From contig NZ_BMVF01000009.1 in NCBI RefSeq assembly GCF_014650575.1, positions 186,001-250,000 of the forward strand: a DNA stretch of 64,000 nucleotides, in the 5' to 3' direction. The notes below the pieces were generated by a model. The model ran no database searches. It saw only the letters and a program-made list of their open reading frames with translations, and was not told the DNA's origin. Positions 8,426 to 16,756 of the stretch are shown piece after piece; the stretch's first letter is position 1, and the number at the start of each line of letters is the position of its first letter. The DNA comes from Streptomyces naganishii JCM 4654. GTDB taxonomy: Bacteria; Actinomycetota; Actinomycetes; Streptomycetales; Streptomycetaceae. A program made the translations under genes and the position numbers.

Positions 8426-9295
8426 TCACCGGAGCTCTTGCGACGGGTCGGCCGGGCGGTCCGCCGTGACGAGCCATGCTGTGCTGCGCAGCCGGACCGT
8501 GCCGTCCGCCGCTTCGTGGCGGTGCAGATGGTCCGTCAGGGTGCGGCGGGCACGGGCCTGTGCGGTGCGGTCGGCCTGCTCCAGCAGATGGCGACCGGGT
8601 CCCGTTCCCAGCAGGAACTCCGCCGCGTCCTCGGCCCCGTGCCCCCAGACCCCGTACGCCTGGACCCGGCTGATCGCGACGCCGGTGAATCCGGCCCGGG
8701 TGAGGACGTCGCTGAGGTGGTCCTGTTCGGTGAGCGAGAACATGCCGGGCAGCCCGGGCTGCCCGAAGTCGCCGACGGGCAGGATGCCGCGCAGTGATGC
8801 CACCGCCGCCACCCAGTCGTTGAGCGCGGCGTCCGCAGGGCAGACGAACGCCAGACGCCCGCCCGGCCGCAGCGCCCCGGCGACGTTGCCGAAGGCCGCC
8901 ACGGGGTCGGCGAAGAACATCACCCCGTAGCGGCTGATCGCCGCGTCGAACGCGCCCGCCTCGAAGGGGTACGTCTGCGCGTCCCCCTGTGTGAAGGAGA
9001 CGTTGGCGATGCCCTCCCGCTCCGCCCGCGCCCGGGCCTCGGCCAGCATCGGGCCGGACAGGTCGAGGCCCAGCGCGCGCCCTCGGGGCGCCCGGAGCGC
9101 GGCGAGGCGGGTGGTCTGCCCGCAGCCGCAACCGAGGTCGAGGGTCCGGTGCTCCCCGGTGATTCCGGCGGCGTCGAGGAGTGGCTCGTTGAAGCCTTCG
9201 TTCACGGCGTTCCAGCGGTCCTGGTTGCGGGCCCAGTGGGCTCCTTCGGGGCCGTTCCACGCCTGTGCCTGCTCGGTGTTGACGATGTCCTGCAC
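8426..9295 (-). CDS. Class I SAM-dependent methyltransferase
   Basis: 289 aa from GTG at 9295, chosen because AGGAGG lies five bases upstream; an upstream TTG frame would run through the operator repeats. Motif I LDLGCGCGQTT (about residue 50), the acidic GLDLSGPM, motif SFTQGDAQTYPF and the LRPGGRLAFVCP post-motif show a complete Rossmann methyltransferase of the UbiE/Coq5-like type. The C-terminal half has a helical cap. Substrate unknown. It is divergent from a TetR gene and shares its operator, so it is probably the TetR target, perhaps to modify a small toxic ligand. Confidence 0.88.
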   Translation of the reverse strand: MQDIVNTEQAQAWNGPEGAHWARNQDRWNAVNEGFNEPLLDAAGITGEHRTLDLGCGCGQTTRLAALRAPRGRALGLDLSGPMLAEARARAEREGIANVSFTQGDAQTYPFEAGAFDAAISRYGVMFFADPVAAFGNVAGALRPGGRLAFVCPADAALNDWVAAVASLRGILPVGDFGQPGLPGMFSLTEQDHLSDVLTRAGFTGVAISRVQAYGVWGHGAEDAAEFLLGTGPGRHLLEQADRTAQARARRTLTDHLHRHEAADGTVRLRSTAWLVTADRPADPSQELR

Positions 9296-9323
9296 GAATG
9301 CCTCCTGGGTGGACGGCAGAGAA

Positions 9324-9358
9324 TGGGCGTATGCCCAAACAGTATGGGCGTCTGCCCA
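9324..9358. promoter_or_regulatory. Double palindromic operator between methyltransferase and tetR
   Basis: Two copies of the same palindrome, TGGGCGTATGCCCA (9324-9337) and TGGGCGTCTGCCCA (9345-9358), are spaced 21 bases start to start, that is two helical turns. They lie between the divergent methyltransferase and TetR genes. This is the arrangement expected for cooperative binding of two TetR dimers that control both promoters. Confidence 0.8.
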
Positions 9359-9429
9359 AACTGGCAATCCCCGCTACTATCCGAAGCGTGCCTCCAGTGG
9401 GCGGCGGAGGCGGAACGGAGAAGGAGCCC

Positions 9430-10014
9430 ATGTCACCGCGCGGAGTGGCGACGCCGGACGTCCGGGAACGGCTGTTCGCGGCCGCCGAGCGCGTCGTGGA
9501 ACGGGACGGCCCCGGCGCGCTCACCAGCCGGTCCGTCACCACCGAGGCGGGCTGCGCAAAGGGCCTGCTGCACACGCACTTCGCGGGGCTGGACGAGTTC
9601 GTGGCCGAACTCTGCCTCGACCGGTTCGCGCGGACGGCGGCGAAGGCACGGGAACTGCAGCGGCTCGCCGGCCAGGGCACGGTGGCACGCAACCTCGAGG
9701 CCGTCGCCCTCGCGCTGTTCGACTCCGGCGGCCCCGCCATCTCCGGCCTGGCTCTGACCCGCCCCGCCGCCGCGCTGCGCATCCGCGAGGCCCTGGAGAG
9801 CGGGGCTCCGGGCTTCACGGCGATCCAGGAGGCCATCACCGGCTACCTGGAGGCCGAGCGAGGGCTCGGCCGGGTGGCGCAGAACGTCGATCCGTGCACG
9901 GTGGCCCTCGCCGTCGTCGGCACCGCCCACCACCTCCTGATGACGAGCTGGCCGGGCACACCCGACCCCCGGCCCCTGGTGAAGCGCTTGGTGACCGCCT
10001 TGGTGGACCGCTAG
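9430..10014 (+). CDS. TetR-family transcriptional regulator
   Basis: 194 aa from ATG 9430 (AAGGAG close upstream; GTG at 9388 or 9400 is possible). The N-terminal HTH (about 10-58) reads RERLFAAAERVVERDGPGALTSRSVTTEAGCAKGLLHTHFAGLDEF, shown here in parts: GALTSRSVTTEAG then KGLLHTHFAGLDEF. The C-terminal helical domain would bind a ligand. The two matching palindromes in the divergent promoter region are its likely operator. It would repress itself and the methyltransferase until the ligand arrives. Confidence 0.9.
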   Translation: MSPRGVATPDVRERLFAAAERVVERDGPGALTSRSVTTEAGCAKGLLHTHFAGLDEFVAELCLDRFARTAAKARELQRLAGQGTVARNLEAVALALFDSGGPAISGLALTRPAAALRIREALESGAPGFTAIQEAITGYLEAERGLGRVAQNVDPCTVALAVVGTAHHLLMTSWPGTPDPRPLVKRLVTALVDR

Positions 10015-10046
10015 CAACCGCCGTCGCCCCGAGCGCCGGTGAAGGG

Positions 10047-10268
10047 TCAGGCCCGGTACGCCACGAGCGCCACCATGCCCGCCTGACCGTGGTAGGCGTT
10101 GTGGCAGTGCAGCATCCACTGGCCCGGGTTGTCCGCGTCGAAGGACACCGACACCGTCGTCCTGGGCGGCACGATCGTGGTGTCCTTGCGCGGGCCGTCG
10201 CCGCCGAGCTGGTAGGTGTGGCCGTGCAGGTGCATGGGATGCGGGCTGCCTTCGCCGCGGGCCGCCGT
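10047..10268 (-). pseudogene. C-terminal relic of a multicopper oxidase
   Basis: About 70 residues remain, with both copper-binding blocks of the last cupredoxin domain: HPMHLHGHTYQL and WMLHCHNAYHGQAGM, followed by a natural stop. A functional enzyme needs about 450 more residues, but upstream of RGEGSPHPM the frame loses all similarity. The gene was therefore cut from its 5' side. It fits the copper-flavoured gene group at 5.8-8.3 kb and suggests a once larger island. Confidence 0.8.
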
Positions 10269-10482
10269 TGATCGCCGGCGCAACCCTGTTCCTCCCCGTC
10301 CCGGCGGGTCGGACGTGGGAGCGCTGGCACCGCCTGATCGTCCGGGGCGTCGCCTACGGTGCGCTCACACCAAGATCCGCTGTCTCGGCGAACAGGCGCG
10401 ACAGCGTGCACGGATGGCTTCGGTGGGGGCGGTTTTGGCATGCTGGGGGAACGGACGAGGGGTGGGCACTGTGGGGGCAGTG

Positions 10483-12765
10483 ATGACGGACGGGCCGGAC
10501 GAGTTACAGGGATCGCCTGATGAGAGCCGCGGTCGGCCTTTGAAGGTCTTCGTCAGTTACTCGCGGCGTGACTTCCACTTCGCGGAAGCGGTGACCGCGG
10601 CATTGTGGGCGCACGAGGCGTTGGATCCCTGGTTCGATCTGCAGCGGCTGCGTCCGGGGATGAACTGGGAAGCCGCGTGGGACGACGCGCTTGAGACGGC
10701 CGACGCACTCCTGCTGCTGGCCTCGCCCGCGGCTATTGCCTCCGGGTACGTTCGCCTGGAGTGGGGCAGGGCACTGGAGCGCGGGATCCCGGTGTACGTC
10801 GGCGTGATCGCGGGCAGCGATGTGCCGCCCCGGCTGGACGGTTCTCCCGTGCACGACCTGCGCGTCCGTTTCCGGAGGCGGGTGCACGTGCTCGGTGAGG
10901 AGATCACCAGTGCCGGGGCGCGGCTCGACAATGAGCCGGGCGCCAACGAGCTCGGGCCCGGTCGGACGGTGCCGCAGTGGCCGCCGCACCGCTTGCTGCG
11001 GTACCGGGTGCCCGCCCCGATAGCCGGGTTCGTGGTCTGCGCCGCGATCATGGGCGCCGCCATGGTGTGGGCGAGTGTGCTCATGGTGAGGTTGGACGTC
11101 TCGGTGGGGCACCTTGCCGGGAGCCCTTTTGACGAACCGTCCCGGCTGTGGCGGAGCAACGGGCTGGACGGGCTGCGCCTGCGCCGCTGGCACAGTGCGC
11201 AGTACCACCTGCTCACGCTGACCGCGATGGTGGCCCCGGTCGGACCGGCGGTGCTGGCTGTGGCGGTCGGCCTAGCGCGGCGGGTTTGTGGCTGGGTCTC
11301 GCTCGTGGTCACGATCGTTGGCGCCGTGACGGTGTCGGCGGCGTGCGGTTACAGCGTCAGAGCGGACCTCGCCCTGCCGGACATCGGCGATCCCACGGTG
11401 GCGAGGGAGGTCTGGCCCCCTCCGGCGGCGGTGGCCGAGGAGACGGCCGCCGTGACCCAGGTCCTGGTCGTTGCCGCCGTGGCCGGGGTGGTCTGCCTGG
11501 GTTGCGCGTTGTGGTCCCGGTGCTTCTACCTGTGGCTGCCCGCCGGCATGGGCGTCGCCTACCAGCGTCGCCGGGCCACCGAGGTCCCCTGTGCGGCTTC
11601 GGGACCGCGACGGGATGCCCTCCTTCCGAGTCGGAATCCGGGACTACGGGCGGGGTGGCGGGAGATCCAGCAGTCGGCTCGTGAGCCCCAGCCGGGCGTG
11701 CAGTGGCGCGGCAAGAACTTGCGGTTCCTTCTGGAGTGGCTGGTGCTGTGCAGGCGCAACGGCGTCGGTCAGGACCGGCCGCTCGGGAGCGCCGTCCTAC
11801 AGGTGCAGTGCCTGGCGCGGGCCGACGAGTCCATAGCCGAACACCTGCGCACGGCCCTTCAACTCGCGGGCGTCGGGACGGCCTTTGATGCGGGCACGGA
11901 GGCTGCCGCACCGGTCTGGACGTTCATTCTCGTCAGCTCGCACGTGAACTGGAAGGAGGTGACGAAGGCCACCAGGGAGCGGGCACCGCGTGCGATCTGC
12001 GTGCTGTTGGACCAGGTGGACATACCCGACGATACCGGGACGCTGAGGCGCTTTCAGTGGCTGGACTTCCGCGAACAGCGCCCCGAGCATCTCTTCGCCC
12101 TGGTCGCCGCGGTGTGCCGGCCCGACTCCGCGTCCGGCCTGGCGGACCCTGTGCCCGTCCCGGTCGTCGCCGACCGGTTCCGGGCCCCGCTTCCTCCGCG
12201 TGGGCTCGTTTCCATGTTCCGGGTGGCCGCGGCGTTCGCTCCGGGATTCGCCCTGGCGCGACTGGCCTTCGCGCCAACGAGTCCCGCGAGCATAGCCCTG
12301 GCCGTCCTGGCCGTGGCGTCGGCGGCGGAACTTCTCCGGATGGCCGGCCGACTGGCCGCGCGGCGCCTGACGCCCGCCCAGCTCACCCGTTCCCACACGA
12401 TTGCCGTGGCGCTGGCGGTGCTTTGGTGCACAACAGGCGCCTCGATCCTGTGGACTCCGGTTCCGCTCCCGGGAGGTGTCGCCCAGACCTTCCTGCCCAA
12501 GGACCGGCCCGGTGCGGGACTGCTCGTTGTCGGCCTCGTGGCATTGCTGTGCGGGTACATCGTCGCCCTCGTCCTGGCGCCGCTCCCGTTTCTTTCTCCC
12601 GCTCGCTGCTCCTGGCTTCCCAGGGCTGAGGCGAGATGGCCCCGGCAACCCCTGCGTGCGGCACTTGCTTCCTGGGAGGGGTACACCCTGTTGCCGGCCT
12701 GGCTCCTCTTCACGTTCGGTATGTTGCTCTATATGAACTACGTGCAGGTCAACGTCGATTGGTAG
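10483..12765 (+). CDS. Polytopic membrane protein with N-terminal TIR and internal TIR-like domain
   Basis: 760 aa from ATG 10483 (GTG 10471 is an alternative with GAGGGG eight bases upstream). Residues 20-115 are a TIR domain: KVFVSYSRRDF opens strand A, RLRPGMNWEAAWDDALETADALLLLASPAAIASGYVRLEWGRAL (in parts) covers the core. Glu93 in RLEWGRAL is at the position of the NADase glutamate. Membrane helices follow at about 176-204, 243-265, 269-290 and 324-345. A second cytoplasmic segment, about 436-545, has TIR/flavodoxin-like order (ESIAEHLRTALQLAGVGTAFD, TFILVSSHVNW, ICVLLDQVD) but no clear active-site Glu. About five more helices end the protein. First gene of a five-gene co-directional set; NAD cleavage or signal synthesis at the membrane is inferred. 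Confidence 0.8.
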   Translation: MTDGPDELQGSPDESRGRPLKVFVSYSRRDFHFAEAVTAALWAHEALDPWFDLQRLRPGMNWEAAWDDALETADALLLLASPAAIASGYVRLEWGRALERGIPVYVGVIAGSDVPPRLDGSPVHDLRVRFRRRVHVLGEEITSAGARLDNEPGANELGPGRTVPQWPPHRLLRYRVPAPIAGFVVCAAIMGAAMVWASVLMVRLDVSVGHLAGSPFDEPSRLWRSNGLDGLRLRRWHSAQYHLLTLTAMVAPVGPAVLAVAVGLARRVCGWVSLVVTIVGAVTVSAACGYSVRADLALPDIGDPTVAREVWPPPAAVAEETAAVTQVLVVAAVAGVVCLGCALWSRCFYLWLPAGMGVAYQRRRATEVPCAASGPRRDALLPSRNPGLRAGWREIQQSAREPQPGVQWRGKNLRFLLEWLVLCRRNGVGQDRPLGSAVLQVQCLARADESIAEHLRTALQLAGVGTAFDAGTEAAAPVWTFILVSSHVNWKEVTKATRERAPRAICVLLDQVDIPDDTGTLRRFQWLDFREQRPEHLFALVAAVCRPDSASGLADPVPVPVVADRFRAPLPPRGLVSMFRVAAAFAPGFALARLAFAPTSPASIALAVLAVASAAELLRMAGRLAARRLTPAQLTRSHTIAVALAVLWCTTGASILWTPVPLPGGVAQTFLPKDRPGAGLLVVGLVALLCGYIVALVLAPLPFLSPARCSWLPRAEARWPRQPLRAALASWEGYTLLPAWLLFTFGMLLYMNYVQVNVDW

Positions 12766-12887
12766 GCCGGGACGCGGCGTGCACCCGTCAGGCCTGCGGC
12801 GTGGTTGTGGCCTGAACCGGCAACCTTCCGCGAGGCGGGGTAACAGTACGGGACGCGGTCTGCGCTGGGTGAGGGGGGCGGGCTGAG

Positions 12888-14408
12888 GTGTCCTCGGGCT
12901 TACGGGCGTTCGCCCGGTTGATCACGGCCGTTTCGATCGTCACGGCCTATGTCGCGCTGCACCTGGCGATCACCGCGGGTATGGATCTGCGGGCCTGTGA
13001 CCGTTTCCGCGACGCCCCGGCACGGGCCGCCGCGTTCACCGCTGCGCTGGACCGCTATGCCGCCGCCGGCGACGCGTCCGCGCGCGCCGAGATCCTGGCG
13101 GGCGACACGTGGTTCAAGGAGGAGGCGCCGTCGGGAGCGAGCCGCTCCGCGGTCGCCTCCGCCACGGGTGACGTTGAGAAGGGCCGGGTCTCCCTCGCCC
13201 GCGAGCGGGTCGCCGGGCTGGCGGCGGGTGTCCGACGGGACCATGCACGGCTCGAGCGGAAGCTTCGCTTGTCGCGCGCGGTCGCGCTGTACTGGACGGT
13301 GCCCGCTGTGGTGCTGCTCGGGCCGGTGCTGTGGCTGCGGCGTCGGCGCCGGTCGGATACCGCGGAGATCATCAGAGTGGTCAGCCGGTTCGCCCCGCGT
13401 CATCCATGGTGGCGGCGGCCGGTGTTCCTGCTGGCCGGCAGTGGCGGATACCTGCTGCTGGCGGGGGGCGTCACCGCCGTGGCCAAGGCGCAGCGGGAGG
13501 GCTACGAGATGCCGCCGATGCGCTTCATGCTGTCACTGGTCGGCGGCTGTGCCGCGTTCGGTGCCGGGGTGCTGATCCTGCGGTACACGCGCCCCCGCTC
13601 GGCGCGCAGCGCGGCCCGGGCGCTGCTGGCCGATGGCCGTCGGCCCGTGCTCTATCTGCGCAGCTTCGCCGACGACGGCATCGCGGCCCAGGTCGACGAC
13701 TCGGCGTCGTTCGTCAGCCTCCACTCACGGGAGGAACAGTTCACGGCGGCATTGGGCGCCGTGGGGCCCGTGATCACGGTGGGAAAGCCTGGAGAGCCAC
13801 TGCCGCGGCTGGGTGCGGCGCGGTTCTACCTGCCGCTCGACAACTGGCAACCGGCGGTGCTACGGCTGATGGAGTTGTCCCAACTCATCGTGCTGCGCCT
13901 GGGCTTGGGCGAGGGACTGTGGTGGGAGGTCCAGCAGGCCCGCGCCACCCAGCCCGCGCGCAAACTCGTTCTGCTGGCACCGGGCGGCCTGCCGAAGGTG
14001 ATGCAACGGCTGGACGAGCACCTGCCGTCCCTGCCCATGTTCGCCGAAGTGGCTGGAGACGATCCCTGGACTGGCGCCGTGCTCACCTTCGACCCCGAAT
14101 GGACTCCCCGGGTGCACCCGGTGGGGCCCTCGCCTCTCGCCAAGCCTCCTCGGGGCGCACTGATGCGTCGCGGGCTCCGCGCGGTGAAGGCCGGCTGGGC
14201 GACGATGATCATACATACGCCGGCGTACCACCTGGCCCGCGCCGTCAAGGACGCCCTGGCGTCCATGGGGGTCCGTAAACGGACGATGACCTGGCGGGCC
14301 ACCTTCGCCACGCAGACGTCGCTGTGGACCGGATTCGCGTTGGTCGCAGCCCTGGGACTGTGTGCATGGCTCGCGGGCCGGGCGCTGCAACTCCTCGGTC
14401 TCGGTTAG
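12888..14408 (+). CDS. Membrane protein with TIR-like domain
   Basis: 506 aa, GTG start behind GAGGGGGGCGGG. Helices at about 7-28, 128-150, 178-198 and 212-232 precede a cytoplasmic domain (about 245-410), and one helix (480-503) ends the protein. The soluble part begins PVLYLRSFADDG, then EEQFTAALGAVGPVITVGKPGEPLPRLGAARFYL, LMELSQLIVLRLGLGEGLWWEVQQA and KLVLLAPGG (given in parts). This strand/helix order and the W-E-containing helix match TIR-like domains seen in Streptomyces membrane proteins. Glu in LWWEVQQA could act like a TIR glutamate. A periplasmic loop of about 95 residues lies between the first two helices and may sense an external signal. Located 122 bases after the double-TIR gene. 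Confidence 0.65.
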   Translation: MSSGLRAFARLITAVSIVTAYVALHLAITAGMDLRACDRFRDAPARAAAFTAALDRYAAAGDASARAEILAGDTWFKEEAPSGASRSAVASATGDVEKGRVSLARERVAGLAAGVRRDHARLERKLRLSRAVALYWTVPAVVLLGPVLWLRRRRRSDTAEIIRVVSRFAPRHPWWRRPVFLLAGSGGYLLLAGGVTAVAKAQREGYEMPPMRFMLSLVGGCAAFGAGVLILRYTRPRSARSAARALLADGRRPVLYLRSFADDGIAAQVDDSASFVSLHSREEQFTAALGAVGPVITVGKPGEPLPRLGAARFYLPLDNWQPAVLRLMELSQLIVLRLGLGEGLWWEVQQARATQPARKLVLLAPGGLPKVMQRLDEHLPSLPMFAEVAGDDPWTGAVLTFDPEWTPRVHPVGPSPLAKPPRGALMRRGLRAVKAGWATMIIHTPAYHLARAVKDALASMGVRKRTMTWRATFATQTSLWTGFALVAALGLCAWLAGRALQLLGLG

Positions 14409-14531
14409 TTCCGGTCAGTTACGACGATTCGCATGACGAACCGGGAAACCAGGGACGAAAATCAGGCAGGGGCCAATGTGCACCCTGGCTCTCCGTACGT
14501 GCGGCGGGTCGACGATCTTCGGGGGAGGATC

Positions 14532-15227
14532 ATGGACGGTTCACAGCAGAGCCTGCCGACGCACGTGAGCCAGGCCGGTGCGGAGCGGCCCAGAGCGGTG
14601 ACCGGCGCGGCCACCGCTGCGACGGTTCTGGTCTCGTTGGCACTCGTGCACGAGGTACTGCTCACAGTGGCCAACTGGCGTGTCTACCTTGTCGTCCACG
14701 ACTTCCTGGCCGGGAGGGCGACGGCTGCGGAGGTGCTGGCCACCGACTCCGATGCCCTGGCGGACCTGGGGTCGGTCTGGGTGTCGGCGTTGGTATGGTT
14801 CGCGGCCGGCGTCGCGTGCCTCGTCTGGCTGTGGCGGGCCCGAATCAACTCCGAGCTGATGAACGGTGCCGCCGCGCACCGCCGGGCCCGGGGATGGGTG
14901 GTGGGCAGCTGGATCGCCCCAGTGGCCAACCTGTGGATCCCGTACCAGGTCGTGTCGGACGTCTGGCGGGCCAGTGCCCCCCGGCGGTCCGTACCCGTCA
15001 CCTTGGTCACCGCATGGTGGGCACTGTTCCTGGTCGCCAACTTCGTCGTCAAGCCGATCCAATGGCGCATGTCCTCGAGGTTCGACGACGAGCAGGACGT
15101 ACTGTCCAACGCCAACATGTCCACCCTGCTCACAGCGCTCTACGTGGCGGCCGGCCTGCTCTTTGTCCTCATCGTCAGGCGCGTCACCGCGTGGCAGACC
15201 CACCATCATGTCCAGGACGCGGTGTGA
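14532..15227 (+). CDS. DUF4328 membrane protein
   Basis: 231 aa. ATG 14532 is chosen over ATG 14433 because GGGGGAGG lies directly upstream. Five to six membrane helices are evident. The DUF4328 signature WVVGSWIAPVANLWIPYQVVSDVWRAS (quoted in two parts: WVVGSWIAPVANLW and IPYQVVSDVWRAS) and the partner strip VTAWWALFLVANFV are present. The family has no known activity; it is common in actinomycetes, sometimes beside kinases or signalling genes. Here it sits between the TIR-like gene and the RipA-like gene. Confidence 0.85.
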   Translation: MDGSQQSLPTHVSQAGAERPRAVTGAATAATVLVSLALVHEVLLTVANWRVYLVVHDFLAGRATAAEVLATDSDALADLGSVWVSALVWFAAGVACLVWLWRARINSELMNGAAAHRRARGWVVGSWIAPVANLWIPYQVVSDVWRASAPRRSVPVTLVTAWWALFLVANFVVKPIQWRMSSRFDDEQDVLSNANMSTLLTALYVAAGLLFVLIVRRVTAWQTHHHVQDAV

Positions 15228-15342
15228 GGAACGGGGTGCGCACCGCTGTGAACGACGCGCGGGCGCCTCGTGGCCGTCGCCCGTCAGTCGCGGCCCTGGC
15301 CTGTACGAGCGCACGGTGACGAACGACAGGGGAGATGCCGGC

Positions 15343-15855
15343 ATGGCCGCAGTCAGTGACTCGTTGTGGAACGAGAACATCGGTGCGGAGAACTTCCGCG
15401 ACTCGGCCGCGACGTATCACGCCGCGGTCTTCGAGCAGTACAAGCTCTGCGTGGAGATGGCCGACCGGGTCAGCGCCCGGCGCAATCTCGCCAACACCTT
15501 CTTCCTGACCCTCCACAGCACCCTCCTCGTCTTCCTCAGCACCTGGCTGTCCCAGGAGCACCAACGCGGAACTCCGGTCTCGCTCGCGCTCGCGGCCCTT
15601 CTGGTCCTTCTGGGCATGTGCGCCACCTGGTGGATCACCGTCCGTTCCTACCAGCAGTTGAACAAAGGCAAGTTCGAGGTGATCGGAGCGTTCGAGGAGC
15701 GCTTGCCGGCCCGCGCCTTCGTGGCGGCCGAATGGCGCGCCCTCGGTGAGGGACGGGACTGGCGCGTCTATCTCCCGCTCAACCGTGTAGAACGCTGGAT
15801 CCCTCTCCTCTTCGCCGTGGCCTACCTCCTGGGCTTCGCCGCCGCCGCGCTGTGA
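15343..15855 (+). CDS. RipA-like small octameric-type membrane protein
   Basis: 170 aa, ATG with CAGGGGAG about nine bases upstream. An amphipathic N-terminal region (about 15-45, YHAAVFEQYKLCVEMADRVSARR) leads into two helices (about 48-66 and 78-98) with a short loop, then a soluble segment with RSYQQLNKGKFEVIGAFEERLP and GRDWRVYLPLNRVERWIP, and a last helix (about 152-170). This order resembles the RipA family of oligomeric membrane proteins and SLATT-like effectors linked to nucleotide signalling. It is followed 91 bases later by a SLOG-like gene. A pore-forming or membrane-effector role is inference. Confidence 0.6.
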   Translation: MAAVSDSLWNENIGAENFRDSAATYHAAVFEQYKLCVEMADRVSARRNLANTFFLTLHSTLLVFLSTWLSQEHQRGTPVSLALAALLVLLGMCATWWITVRSYQQLNKGKFEVIGAFEERLPARAFVAAEWRALGEGRDWRVYLPLNRVERWIPLLFAVAYLLGFAAAAL

Positions 15856-15946
15856 CGGCGGAGACACCCGCTGTCGCCCGCTCTCTTCGCCACCGGAGCG
15901 GGTTAAGGTGAAGGGCAAATCGCCTGGGCCGGAAGCGGGTTGTCGC

Positions 15947-16438
15947 ATGGTCACTATCGCCGTCACCGGTCACATGGACCTGGCCGACGAAGCAGCGGGG
16001 CGGATCCGCGCAGACCTCCGTGAGCTCCTGGCCGACCTGCGTGACGACACGCTGGTGGGGCGCTCGTGCCTGGCCCGCGGTGCCGACACGCTCTTTGCCG
16101 AGGAGATCCTCTCGCTCGGAGGCCGGCTATCGGCGATCATCCCGTCCCGGGACTACAGGGAAGCGGTGGTCCGCCCCACGGATCTCGCCGAGTTCGACGC
16201 GCTGCGCGAGGCGGCTGCCGAAGTGGTGGTCCTTCCGTACGAACACGCGGGCCAAGCCGCCTACGAAGCGGCCAATCGTCGGCTTCTCCAGGGAGCGGAC
16301 CGCCTCGTCGCCGTTTGGGACGGCAGCGCCCCCACGGGACGTGGCGGCGGTACGGCGGACATGGTGGCCGCGGCCCGCCTGGCCGGGTTGGCCGTCGATG
16401 TCGTGTGGCCCCGTGGCGCGTTCAGGTCCGGCACCTGA
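15947..16438 (+). CDS. SLOG-superfamily nucleotide-binding protein
   Basis: 163 aa from ATG 15947 (GTG 15908 is possible). It is a single Rossmann-like domain: TIAVTGHMDL opens it, GRSCLARGADTLFAEEIL forms the first Gly-rich turn and helix, LSAIIPSRDYRE gives the next strand, and ADRLVAVWDGSAPTGRGGGTADMV with the following VDVVWP closes it. The VWDG plus GGT..(M)V pattern matches SLOG/LOG-like proteins that bind or process nucleotide derivatives such as ADP-ribose products. TIR enzymes make such products, and two TIR-type genes lie upstream in the same direction. A sensor role for the signal is plausible. Confidence 0.7.
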   Translation: MVTIAVTGHMDLADEAAGRIRADLRELLADLRDDTLVGRSCLARGADTLFAEEILSLGGRLSAIIPSRDYREAVVRPTDLAEFDALREAAAEVVVLPYEHAGQAAYEAANRRLLQGADRLVAVWDGSAPTGRGGGTADMVAAARLAGLAVDVVWPRGAFRSGT

Positions 16439-16756
16439 CACCTGTGCCGGCTCCGGGCCGCCGGCAGTACGACACGGTGCGGCCCTGGCAGGCTGACACC
16501 CCAGGGGCGGCCAGGCTGCGGCCGCGCCGACGTCCCCTTCCCCCAACCTGGCTCCGGCAAGCGCCCACGGTCAGCCGATCGGGTGCGCGTCCCGGATGCC
16601 GGTGATGCTTCGGGCGTCGGGAAGGGTGCCGTGCTGCCGCAGTGCAGGTGACGTCACTCGCGTCGCCGCGCCCCCGGACAGCACTCTTCCGGGTGTGCGG
16701 GCAGTAGGGACGTGCGCATCCGCGTTGAAGGAAATCTGTTGTGGCGAGAGTAGACA

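Noticed and set aside
9296..9367. TTG start for the methyltransferase at 9367
   Set aside because: The extra residues are translated from the operator palindromes; GTG 9295 has AGGAGG in front.
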